From Isoperla grammatica (taxonomy: Eukaryota > Arthropoda > Insecta > Plecoptera > Perlodidae), in NCBI GenBank assembly GCA_945910005.1, contig OX246739.1, positions 8,966,139 through 9,030,138 on the forward strand: a DNA stretch of 64,000 nt, given 5' to 3'. The position numbers and the translations under genes were made by a program. This document shows, piece after piece, positions 10,614-23,500 of the stretch (position 1 is its first letter; the number at the start of each line of letters is the position of its first letter). The notes beneath the pieces are model-generated. The model did not search any database. It saw only the letters and a list, made by a program, of their open reading frames with translations, and was not told where the DNA came from.

Positions 10614-10804
10614 GGGCTGGTCCACACAGATTTTTAAGACATAATGCATAAGGTTTCAACACTGAAAACACCGTCTTAAAACTAAAAACAACGTCTTAAA
10701 ACTAAAACTTGTGTGAACGCCAGTACGTGTTTCCTATGATCCAACTTTACGACTACGCGTTAAACCTTAAATCTTATGCTTAAAAAATCTGTGTGGACCA
10801 TCCT
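10614..10804. mobile_element. PIF/Harbinger-like MITE with TAA duplication
   Basis: 191 bp with terminal inverted repeats of about 25 bp. The left end is GGGCTGGTCCACACAGA; the right end on the other strand is AGGATGGTCCACACAGA, and both continue into T-rich AAG. It is flanked on each side by TAA (10611-10613 and 10805-10807), the three-base TWA duplication typical of PIF/Harbinger elements. There is no coding. An internal direct repeat, CGTCTTAAAACTAAAA, occurs twice near 10671-10710. Confidence 0.8.
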
Positions 10805-12468
10805 TAACGTGTATATAACGACACATGACAGTCATAAAACCATGCACACATATGGAATAATTTACTAATGGTATCTTTTATCACGTGTGTGTACATGTAC
10901 ATGGATTATAGCGTTCCAGAAATGTTTGTTCAGAAAACAGAGCGAGAGTAACTTAAATCGATCATCTTGGACACATCTTGGAGAAAATACTTAGCGTTGT
11001 AAATTCATTGAAGGATAACTACTAAAACTACTACCGAAATATGGTGTTTAATAACTGCTTAATATACTAGAAATTAAGATACAGTAGTGTTTAATTCAGT
11101 TTTAAAAGGTGTGTTTTAATATTCAATAAACGTTGTTTGCTAGTATTTTAACTGACAGTTTTAAGATAAAGGCTAGTCACGGCTACGCATATAAAACACA
11201 TAATCACGCGTCTAAAATTGATAAATGAGTTGAAAATAAATTGAATTTTTAATTGCTGGTGAAGCATATAATAAGGAGGTGTACCAGAAAGCTGCGGCAC
11301 TTCACTACTAAGACGTACGTATATACTTTAGTCTGAAACACCCTACCACCCCTTCTGTCTTGACGTAGCACATGCAATAGACTCACGCTGCCACATTTAC
11401 ATGCAACATTCACGCCCCTCAATTAGTGGAGCCGTTCGACCTCGGTGCACTTAGCTCTGTGTTTTAACCCCCCCCCCCCCCCCCCTATTATTTTGGTACC
11501 TCTACTCGTGAGTGATGGGGTGTAACTAAGCATACAGTTAAGGTTGTTATTGGCTTTGCTGCATAGATTGTTTAAATTATGGTTTTATTCCGTGTTACAT
11601 TGGGCAGTGGTGGCTTCTGTAAAGATGACTGTTACTTCTTACTACCAGTATTACAATCAGTTAATCTTGAAAACTTATTCTGTAACATATAATGCACGTA
11701 AACATGTATTTTTTTTTTTAATTATCACACCTGTAAATACTGTTTGGATTTGAAACTGTGTTCGTTCTGCCAACCCCCCTTCAAATAATATGTTTTGTGA
11801 TGGATACAAAATAATAAATTCATTTCTATGATTTAATTTCGGAATTAAGTTCCAAATATTTAAGAAATATAAAAGTTTAGCTAGCTCACGCTGTTTGTTC
11901 TTGAATGGCGAAGTTCTTGGCGAAATTTCAAGAACTTGATTTTGATTTCTTCGTGTATGACATACACAACCGAAGGCAAATGTGTATTTTTGCACCCTAA
12001 GCCTAGAATGAGTTCAATAAGTTTCCAACAACAAAGTTGATTAATGAGTTGTAATATCTATCGCGAATGGACATTGTTGGGTGTTCCGTGTGTAACATAT
12101 AGAGGACGCAATGTATTGTGTCCCCTCCCTACATTGTAAGAACGTGTGGGGTGTCTTGTGTACCTCGTATTATAGCACACGACTTTCATCCCCAGACACA
12201 GCTGGGTGGTATTTGGAACACTGTCCAGACAAGACTTGCGCATTATAATAATCTCAAAAATGCCATTATGTTACCCACTTAATAACTGTTACTGTACGTG
12301 GATGTCATAACCAATTAATATAAAATGTATATTTTGTAAGTAGAATGCAGACCTTTTGTATTATTATTATTATTCTCTAAACCAACTTGGTAAATGTAGA
12401 GATTAGAAACAATCCCTCGAACTAGCAGACAAATTACCGAACAAAATACAGCCACAATCGTCTCTGGC

Positions 12469-12540
12469 GAGAATCGAACCCATATCGTCTGATATATAGT
12501 TGCTATTACCTATATGAGGTTCCAATACCAGTAACTCTGA
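12469..12540 (-). repeat. tRNA-like fragment, minus strand
   Basis: On the minus strand GGGTTCGATTCTCG is a near-perfect Pol III B box (12468-12481). The A-box side toward 12540 is poor, and the stems do not close into a cloverleaf by eye. Probably the head of a decayed tRNA-derived SINE. Confidence 0.35.
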
Positions 12541-15500
12541 CTCCGAGTTAGCTGGAAATCAACGACAGTTAGATTGGTTGAAATGTTCGCGCAGATAAGC
12601 CGCGCAGGCAGTTTGGAATTAGCTGGAATGAAACGGTGATTGAGAAGGAAGACACTAAGTGACGCTTTAATGGTAATTTACATACGGATCTGTGGCACTT
12701 TGCACTTTATGTTTCAATAATTTACTTTTTGCTAACGAACAAATAATGACATTACAGTGTATGGGTATTGGGATTCTCAACAATTAATGCAAGCTTTGCA
12801 TGGAATGGCAGTCGGAAATAGATTGGCTGGATCGTTTAAAAAGTGTTTATTGCACACCAATGCTTCCCATAACGCTTTGGATTTAATTGGGAGTGGAGAG
12901 TATACCGAGAAATAAAAAATACTCTTCCAATAATTACAAATGTAACAATTTCACAAACGGTCCTCAATCCTCATGGATCAGTAGGTATTGTTACTGTTTA
13001 TACATACATGCCAGACCTGAAAGTATATAAATTATGAAATCACGATTTAAATAATAGACTCTTCTTCAAATATTGCACATTTTTCGTTTCATTTCATATG
13101 CAAGAAGTGCATTTGTTTGAATTGATACTAAAAAAAATCACCAAAACAAAATAGTTCCTTCGAATGTGTATACACATGACGGTGTTGTAAACACACATAA
13201 TTTTCTATGTAAATATGTGACATTACATCTGTCAGACATGAACTATGCAAGTGTTGTTTGAGTTAAGGTTAATTAATTCGGGCCATGGTAGAAATGTATA
13301 CACCTATCAGTAAATCAATGTTATTTTAGTCTCGATTAATGTGTGTAAACATTTGACGTTTTAGGTGCAGAAGCGCTCCAGGGAATGTTAGTTATTCTGA
13401 TGCTGCAAACTATTCTGTTAGTCAAATGAGTGACGTAATGATTACTGTACCTATGTAATGAATCCAATAATATATGTCAAAGCGTTGGAACTATCTGTGA
13501 TATAATAACGCTTTTGTAACAAGTTGACTTTTGTTACTTGAAACTGGCGATTTTGTAGGTCCTCTTCAATATGGAATTATTGAATTTAGCCCGTGGCAAA
13601 AATATTTACACACAGATGGTCAAGCAACATTTAGAACCGCTGAATGACAATCAGTCAATCGATATCTCGATGTCACGGGCATGCGATATGTCAACTTCGA
13701 TCCTTGAATATGTCAAAATAGATGTAATTATTCAGCTCACTTTTCAAGCACGCGCTGTGCGTTGATAGCTGAATCGTGAACTGAAATTATATTTCCTAGT
13801 GTTCTCGTGCCAATCAAATAACCCGTTGAATCTATTCATGAAGAAGAATCAAAACAATGCTTTAAAATATATAGAGAGAGGGAAAGCTATGGGTATGAAC
13901 TATGGATTGCGATAGGGCTAATGACTAAATTTACTGTCATACCGTTAGTTCTATTGTGTGAACGAAATACGCCCGTTAAACTAATAACAAGAAAACTAAT
14001 TAGTCATAACGAATGCATTTATTGTTTGTTTTTGATCATTAGGTAAATCAAATGGCACTGGCAGAAAACACCACACCTCTAAACAGGTGAATCCATGTGC
14101 ACAAAAAAATTTTGATTGAGCACAACTCGGCCATTTGTGGACCGATTTTGACGATTTTTGGACCGGTAGAGACCACGGCGTGAAGAAGTAAGAAGTGAAG
14201 GGGGTATTAGTGTCTTCTCGAGCAAAATTTTGTTTTTTTAAACCGGTTGCAAACGTACTGAATCTCTATGTTTGTAAGTACAAATTTATCCGAAATAAAT
14301 AGGTACTAATGAAGAGAGTGAACATAATTTGAGTGAACGGAGACAGCTAGTTTCCTAGTTGACAAGAACACATTACCGCTGTTGTTGTTACAAACATTTC
14401 ACTTTACATTGTAAAACATTATCCCATTATACTTTCATCATTATTGTATTTGATGTATGGGAACAGACACGGTCACAATGGTGTTAACATGTTTTACGGA
14501 TGTAATATCAACCATTTCTGGTTCATTATTTTAACGTTGTTTGTTACCAGGTTTAATATCGTTAATCTAGGTCAACATTGGTATTTATACAATACATGTT
14601 AGGCGAAATGTTATTTAAAGTATTTTACTCCGTCACTTTTTTTTTTTTATGTTATCATTATTATTGTTGTTATTCTAGTTATTTAATTTCATGTTATCTT
14701 TTGATATTATATTCTGTTTGATATTTTGCTTCTTGTTTCGTTGTAAATTGTGAAACTTTATTTATAACCTTCCACTATAAACCATCAGTTTTATGACTGA
14801 ATATTGTGTACATAAAATCAATAAATACTATATTGAGCATGTTTTTATTGTTAATATAAGATCAATTTACTACATTATTGAAACAATTTCCGTAGTTTTA
14901 TTTCATAACTCATAGCTAAACCTTATTCGGCTTTATAGTAACCTTGATTGAACCAAAATATTCAGTTACTTATTTGAATAAAACAAGGATTATTTTTTAT
15001 TTTATGGATTAAACATTTGAGTGCATATTACACAGTAAGTGTGGTGTGGGTTGAATATGGGCTGGACTGATGCGAAATAAACAGAATAGTTAGGCGTGGT
15101 TAGGCCTAAGTAACTTTTAAATTATATTAACAGAACTATGTCAACATAAGGAAACTTATTGTTAAAAAGTTATTTCGTTTTATTTCTAAACAGCGATTAC
15201 AATAAAACCTGCAAATCTACTCTATAGTCAAAATACCGTCCATATTGACTGTGGATCCAATGTAACTCATAAATAAGCAAGCATGCTGTAGTAATGAAGT
15301 AAGGAACGACAAAATGTATTATCTGAGATTTCGTAACTTATTTTAAGCCAGTGGAACTTCACGGCGCACAAATGATTGCATCACATCCACTTGATCTTTT
15401 TCCGTTCTGCCATTTATTTTGATTGAGTAGAGGAAATCCAATCATTTGTGTCTTCCGCTGTTTCCCTTGACTGGGTATATTCTTTGATACGTGAATCTCT

Positions 15501-17340
15501 TAACTTTTCCCTCGTCCTTGCCGTACTTGCTTGGAAACGACGCTGAAGTCGTCCATAAAACTAAAATATTGTGTACTCTTTCTCCTAGACGGGGAGTTTA
15601 CTCTTTATCCCGTATCCCAAGAGGTTTAGGATAGGTTTCATCCCTCTTCATCAGCAAGGATATGAGTATTGCGTTTATCGTTTTTCTCAGTCAAACATCG
15701 CCACCTGGTTCCACCACTTCCCCAGATGAAAGTCTAGAAGTCGGGGCTCCCCTCGTCACATCCTAATTGATATGCGTAAAGTAATGCTTAATGGTAACGG
15801 ACCCGTGTTTATTTATGAACTAATCTTGTTTGTATATTGTATTGCAGTGTTGGTTACAGAGAAAGCCTTCCTATGGCTATATAGATAGGGTGACACAGTG
15901 AGGGTGCAAGATTACAATCCAAGTGTTTGGTTAGCAAACGTAAGCCAGCGAGATTGTTTGCACTTGTCTAAGACATAGTCACAGCACCAGAGAAGGGCGA
16001 CTTCACGTGTTAATGTAGACCACAAACTTCCTCTCATGTTTCACAGAATGTTTGATTAACTGATTACTTTGCAAACGGCAATCTTAAAATAATTTCGTCG
16101 TACTTAAGATAGTAAACTTCAACACGCGGAAGAGAACCGTGATGACAGTAAAACGTTTTCAGAATTTGCACAAGATTTAAAAAATACCAATAAAAAACCT
16201 TAATTTAATGTTGTTTTTGTGAAGAATAAAAATGATTATCGCAATATTGCTGTACTGGTTATAAAGAAGGGTAGGGTAGAGAGGTGAACTGGAGATTTTT
16301 TTAAATATTAAACTGAGAAAATGGTTTTGGTTCTATAAAGTTATTTTATGACAGCATAAAAGTGAATGGAAATTCGATACCGTAAGGATGTTTAATGCAA
16401 GATTAAAAACACAGATAAAATGGGTATATTCGAGGGGAAAGAAGTGAAAACGACATTAACATAAGCTGTCGACGTTAGTTCTACAGCATTACGCAGCCAT
16501 AACGCGTAGTCTGAGTGAATGATATCCCGTATTGCTTTGGGGTTCTAAAATAACTCTTATATTTTGTATAAACTATAAGGCATCAATTATTTATCTTCCC
16601 TGTATGACATATGTAGATGTTATACCAAGATTGTATAGTCGTGCGAAATAATTTCGCGTATATTATGGATAAATATGACATGAATTAAAACTATGATGTT
16701 TTATTGATGAGTCCTCTGGCAGTTAAGATTAAAATTTTTAATTTTTTTGTAGTTTTCGTCGAACAACATTCTAGAGTGTTTGCATTAACTATTCGCATTA
16801 GAGAATGCGTTATTTAATTACTTATAACTTTAACCGGCGATAGGGTACATTTAAATTCTGAATCTCAAGATTAAACCTCTAATATGTAAATGTCTTCGGC
16901 TGCCAACTAGGATTATGCGCGGGACTGAAGAGGATTTCGTATAAACAACACACATAGATCAATGCCACTGTTTATGATAATGTAATATCTAGAAAGGTTA
17001 TTAATTATTAATAATGTCACATGATATTTCGACTTCAGAGGTATTTGAATTATATAACTTCACATCGCTTTACAAAACTCTGGGAGAAGCTAAAAACTGG
17101 CACAGAATGGAAAATATGTTTCATTACATTTGGTACAAGAATGTACCGAATTTACACACTCAATACAAAATCAACATGTGTGTGTGTGGGTGTGTACGAA
17201 GCAATGTTGACAACGGCGTATTGTAAACACATACATTCTTGGTAAAGGGAAATATTCTGTTTTGTTTAGGTTTATTGTGTCCGTATTATGTACACAATAG
17301 ATATCATCCAATATACAAGCTATACTCTACAAACACACAC

Positions 17341-17384
17341 AATACTTCAAACACAATACATCAAACACAATACATCAAACACAA
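17341..17384. repeat. 14-bp tandem repeat, about 3 copies
   Basis: The unit AATACATCAAACAC occurs three times with one change in the first copy, and the next unit is cut short. It follows a CA-rich stretch. Confidence 0.75.
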
Positions 17385-20300
17385 TGGCGGGAAACGATAT
17401 ATGGCTCTACAGCTACCTGCAATAAATCTTACAAAGAATATTATGTATGATAATAAAATATCAAGATGATAATCAGATTCAGAAATGCAGTTGAATTGTA
17501 TTTGTAAGTGGTGTATTATCTATTTATCACGGCACTTACATTGTAAAACCAAGCACAAACACATGCATGTTACATTTGCTAATGTTTCCAATGGACTGAT
17601 TTAGGTGAACCAGGGATAACTTAATTGAAAATAGCACGCTTATACGTAATGCAGAGCCGGAGGTTTTGAGTAGGTGGTCTATTTTATTAGGTACACTTTC
17701 TTCAACAACATTCTCTCATATTCATACATTGGAATTACACAAAGAAACTTCGATTGTATTGTTTTGTACATTATGTCTCAAAGTGAGTTTTTAAAATCGT
17801 TATATCAGTTAGAATACATCGGAATACTGAAAAATAACAGTAATGTGCTTCGAATTGCCGATCTAATATAAATACATATGTTAGGTAACGGTATATAAAA
17901 TGTGTTGCATTATCATAATTTTAATATGAATATTGTTATTATTGGTAGAACTGGGCCGGAGTGGTTCTGTCTCTCCAGCGAGACGAAGTTTTGCGGGACC
18001 TAAACCTAGGAATAGTTGGGCTGAGGTGGTAGAACTAATATTGTGCTGATCACGAGTATAGCTTTATCTAAAACCTTTCCTGAGATAGTACAACGTTGCG
18101 TCTTAGGGTCCGCTTTCTATAATCTAGTGGATAAATGCGTCGTTCAAAACCAGTAATTTCATAAAAAGTAATATTATAAAATATAGTATAAGAAGTCTAT
18201 GATACAATAATTACTCTCACTGAAAAGGTTGACACATGCCAAAGCTAATTACTTTTATTACTGCTTATGAAATTATCTACCATCATTGATGAAGGGTTAA
18301 CACTACCCACTTCTTTATTCTCTGATTTGATTTTTCACCTTTTCTAACAAATATTCCGAAGTTTTTTCTTTTTCGTCAAAATTTAATTTTAAGAATATCC
18401 CGTATTTCTAATTAAATTGGTTCTGAAATTGCTTCTTCGAAAAAAAAAAAAACGAGACACGCGCAAAAAAAACGATATACAAGAAAGAAGGAAAGAAAAT
18501 AAATCAAATTTCTGTAATCAACAGGAAAGCGACATAGATAATTAAGTTGCAAAATTATCGTGTTTAAATTACATTTTATAATTTTGACTTCGCATGTTTC
18601 CGCTCCAAATACGTCTTCAGTGACGTCTTTCCCTCGTTATTTAAAAACAACTTAAGGAAATTGATCATTCCTACCCCTTGAGTTGAGACAGGTTGGTGAT
18701 TTAAACGTTACCTCAATCATATTATTTAATTTGAAGACAGATACAAGCCGGCTATATAGTATTGTATTATTCCCTCATACATTGACTATTATGTTAATGT
18801 ACTTAATATAAACACAGCAATCAAATAGCTTGGAACACTGGGTGAAGTACATGTCGCAACTTGCATATGGCATATTAATCTGAAATCCTTCGAGATTGCA
18901 AATGACATAATAATATGGGAAAATCGGTATCTAATTTTTGCTATCGCATTCCACTTCCTCCGCTTACTTTGCCCCAGGTAGCTTTCAGATCTTCAAGTTG
19001 CATCTCATATTAATATCATATATAGAATTGATTGAAATGGGGCCCGTTAAACATACGTGGTACCTATTATAGTTTGTGTAGGTTATAGAATGATAGAATA
19101 AGGATAAATCAGATCATATTTACCTCTGCCAGAATAAAAGGATTATTTATGCCCAACCTGATCCTTAAATATTTGAATGTATGTTTAGATATTTTAACGT
19201 TGTAGTGAGGTAAAAGGACTCGGGTCATATGATCCACTAAGCCAAAAATTACCTTTCACGTATACGTTTGAAAGTTATGTAGACGTTTAAGTTGTTGAGC
19301 CGATTACATAAAAATTGATATGTTATTATTGAAGTGACTTTGTATGCACTGCTTACTGTGCAACTGAAGTCACTTGACATCCTAACGTCAAAACAAAGAA
19401 ACTGGGAGATCTAAAGTAGGACAACAGACGTCAGACGATGGGCGGGGTTGGGGGGGGGGGGGGCGATATAAACCATATACGTCTCGAATCGTTACCACGA
19501 AAACGAAATAATCTATAGAGATAGTAATTGCAATAAAAAGAACCGTCGCATTGGGTCAAAGTCCCAGGAGAAAACATTTTTATGACAATTCCCATCTCGT
19601 CATCCATGAATCTGGAATGAGCTTCCATACTCATGCGGCGAAATGTCCCTTTTTCAGGAATTTCGATTTCACATTGCATATTCGTCTCTAACATCGAAAC
19701 ATAAGTGCTCTGTCTAAGAGATTCCATTACTTTAGATTATATTTCATTAACACTAATCGTGTTCTCTTGTTGAAGGACCGTGGGACCACTTATCTGCCCT
19801 TCTGCTTCCATTACCCACCCAACAAGATAAAAGAAACGCAATTATTTCTGGAAAGTGTAAATAATTCTTTTGCAAGTTCTAAAGTAGCAAATAGAGTTAT
19901 GAACGGTCACTGATACGATCAGAACTGCTGTAGAGTTTAAAAAAATATAACCTTTTACAGCCATTAACAACTTATCTTGTTAATCTTCATGGGGTGAGTA
20001 TAGATATTTACTCCCCTCCATACGAAACAGTGCCCGTTAAGAAAGGTGACTGTAACATATGTTTGTTTTGTAAAACCCAGAGATCAATATCTTCAGCAAT
20101 AATATCCCCACACAAGGAAGCATGAAACATCTAACCGCTTGCGAATGAACTTTTAATTACCATACAGATAAGAAATACTATTATTATTTTGGTTGAGAGA
20201 TTTAATGAATCCATAAATTAACAAGTATCCTCCTCCAAGTTATGGAGTACACATTTGTTGCATGCATAAATAAAGTGTGTGTGTAACCGCAGTGCAGAAG

Positions 20301-20396
20301 TACAAATCTCTATGCACCCCCCACCCCCCCTTTCCCCTTCCTCACCAGGCGTTCAGGAAGTCACCCGCCATTGTTGTAAGATACACGCTGCCGGTA

Positions 20397-20524
20397 CAGC
20401 CGACATACGAGCGGCGTTGCCAAGCTGCAGCCGACCTACGAGCGATGTTGCCAAGCTGCAGCCGAACTACGAGCGATGTTGCCAGCTGCAGGCGACATAC
20501 GAGCGATGTTGCCAAGCTGCAGCC
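20397..20524. repeat. 31-bp GC-rich minisatellite, 4 copies
   Basis: Four head-to-tail units of about 31 bp start at 20397, 20428, 20459 and 20489; the third has lost one A. The core is GAGCGATGTTGCCAAGCTG, and the junctions contain CTGCAG. The units are much richer in G+C than the flanks. Open frames cross it on both strands only because the repeat happens to lack stops. Confidence 0.85.
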
Positions 20525-23500
20525 ATAACAGCAGAGATAAAACTTATTGTAATAAGCGACATTGTACTTGGACGATCCGTTCCTATTCATGTGATTCATT
20601 GCGTAGGCTATTCGAACGAGCAGCAAGACATTGGAATGACAACATTGAGACACGAGATGGAGGGAAAATGGAAAATTTTATTTCGTTCTTGGTATAAGTC
20701 GTTTTAATAATGGAAACATATAGAGCGGAGAAGAATAATGTAAGCCGTCGGCAAATGTTTGCTGAGATGAGACATTCTGAAGAACAGTTTTGATATTGTA
20801 TTATTGAAGTGGGTTCAAGACGTGTATCATCTATATGTTCTCGTTTGGGATCAGGAGGCTCGAGTGTGCTTTATGCAGATCTACTTCTTTATGATGATCT
20901 ATCTTAACTTTTCCTTTCATTCTGTTGGATTTAGGTAATAATAATGTCATATGTTTGGACTTATCCGCATTCGTTTTCATTTGCTTGAAAAGCCGATCGT
21001 TATGATATTTTATAATTTTTTAAACAGTTTTGAAACAGAATTGAAAATACATAAAAATGAATACACCCTAGTAGATAACCTAGGAATATTGCTGTAAGTA
21101 TTTTAAAGATAACCTCTTTGAATCCAATCATATGAAATGTAATGGATAATATTATTATGATTTCTATATTTTGGGTTGCTCACATTAGGTAACTGAGTAT
21201 TTTACTATATAGTTAACTATATTATATATTTCTCAAAAACCAGAACTGAAAATTTGGGTTGCTTTTGTGGCAGGTAGTTTTCCAATCTCAGGCTCTAGTC
21301 TCTAAGCTTAGAACCAAACAAAATACATTACTCTACACGCTTACAGACAATATAAAAATGGTTATAAACTAGGACGGTTCGCCCAAAACCGTCAGCCCAT
21401 GCCGTTATCGCAGACGCCCTCCTATTGGTGGATTTCTATAAACTTCCAGAATCTAATCTGATGTCAGATTGTCAATCTTTAAGCCCAGTTTTCTGTGTGT
21501 CTGTTTTTACGCTAAAAAGCGATTTCGATTTCTTTTATAGTAGTGGATACAGGCTTGGCATATTGCCAATTCCTGTCGTTATTTTGAGTTGTCAAAGTCT
21601 CATGGAGACATTTACATTTTATGTAGATTCCATCTTGACAAGATATCTACGTCATCATTTGTATCGTTATTTAACATCAAAACCAGTGAAGTGATTTTAC
21701 ACATTATGCATAATGTGTGTTGTTAGATGTAGAATACCTGGAGGAACGCAAACATGTCATTATAGACTACACACAAATCAGTACATGTCCCATTTTTTAA
21801 AACCATGTTTTTTCGTTCTTATATAGGGTTAGTTACACACTATGTTAAACTTTAATTATTTATGGTTAGATTTCGATGTTAATAAGATAAATTCAAGCCA
21901 AATGGCATTCTAATTAAAATTACAAGAAAACCCCATAAGCAGTGTTTAAAGTCTGCAAACAAATTTAGACAGCGGCTTCAATTTTGATTTAAATACTATT
22001 GCATTTCTTTAATGTGGATCCTACTGATTTACGAAGGCCACAATATGTTAACCGTGACTTTCAAAATACCTAGATAATTTTCTATTATGTTAATTCACGT
22101 AAAGACAAAATGATGAATCCAACCTCTTTTCTTCAAGTTTAACGAATTCAAACATCACATTTTTGCGTCCTAGACTATCCTGGATAAAATTAATGCGGAA
22201 TACTTGAAAATAACCACCGCATTACCATCCGTGACACGAAACATTTGCTAAACTAATAGAGGGTTATCATTAATGGGGTTTCTCTAGAGTATAAAGATAG
22301 CATTGAACACGAGCGAATCTTTCCGCTATTGTGTCAGATCGCTTGTAGCATGCATGCACGCCCGACGTCGCGTGACCCGACGCAATCAGACGCCGAACCT
22401 AGGGAACCAACCCATCCCGGTGCGTGCAACATACAGACTTGCTTCGAGCAGGATTAGGGGACATTTCCTAACAGCTCTTTGATGAGAAAGTCACTGCATA
22501 ATATGAAAGCAGTGCGAGACTAAAATACACAACACCCATTCGCGGTAGTAAAGTAGCACGACATTTTTTTTATAGTGATTTGTACAAAAGATAAGTTTAT
22601 TACATGGTTGTGTTTATCAAGCTCTTGTTCCGTCAGGTTTATGTTTATGTATTCTACTTACATCACACGACAAAGTCTCCGGTTTTATCTGTTTCGAATT
22701 GATTTTCTTGAACATACCAAGACTTGTGTATAGTGTGCTTCACCCGTGTAGTGTTACTGTCTGTATATATCTGTCTTCTTTTTCATTTTAGGTTATCGAA
22801 GTTCTTTCGAAACCTTAAGCTTCGTCTTTTCTCGATGTGTATTCGACTACCATCATGCCCTATGCTCCATTTGCTCAGGTTGATTGATACGGCTAGATCC
22901 CCTCCCCCCCCACTCCTCGCTCTGATACCCCCTCCAACGACCTTCCACGGCCCCTCGATCTAACCGGATTGTGGTTGCGGAAAAGAAAAAAAACGAAAAA
23001 CGGAAACCCGACGCGATACTCATGTTATTTTAAGGGCAGTCGATACGGACTATTGGTTTTAGGGTATTGGCTGCATGAAATACCTTCAGCAAGATTAGAT
23101 TTGTGAAGTAAATTACTTTTGTAAAAGGTTTTGTGTATGCCTTTGAGTCTAACTTCAATCATTTGTATGAGCCGGGTTTATGCTCCACTGTTTCTCTCCA
23201 AATCGTTTTACGAGTTCAAAATCACTATATCTTGCAATACACGATGCTTTTAAGTTGAGCCTATTTTAAGGAGGTAAATGATCTTCATCAGGAACATCTC
23301 GCTGAAGCTTTCTGCTTTTTATTATGAACAAACGAACTGAGCCACTCTGCCGTCAAGTAAAACGGCACTTCCTGTTTTATGGCTATGTGTAGAGTCGTCT
23401 TTCCTCAACCAATTTCAGCTGAAGACGTTTGAAGATTTGTTCTAAACATACGTAGTGCAATGTTATAGCTCTGCTGATAATAGGAATTCTTGAAAAGAAG

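Larger units (their letters stand above)
10828..20396. other. Non-coding sequence with scattered simple repeats
   Basis: No supported gene in 9.6 kb. Landmarks are an 18-C run (11468-11485), a tRNA-like fragment near 12.5 kb, a GATTTTGACGATTTTTGG patch at 14144-14161 of a kind common in old transposon remnants, a 14-bp tandem repeat (17341-17384) and a 14-G run (19450-19463). Frames at 13571-13765 (+) and 19431-19727 (-) look protein-like for 50-65 residues, but I recognise nothing. Confidence 0.5.

Noticed and set aside
13571..13765. 64-residue plus-strand frame after a TTTTGTAG acceptor-like site
   Set aside because: Reads well as protein but has no recognised motif, no donor and no neighbouring exon.
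19431..19727. 98-residue minus-strand frame, protein-like for its first 65 residues
   Set aside because: No domain, no splice support, and it ends in a proline run caused by a poly-G tract.
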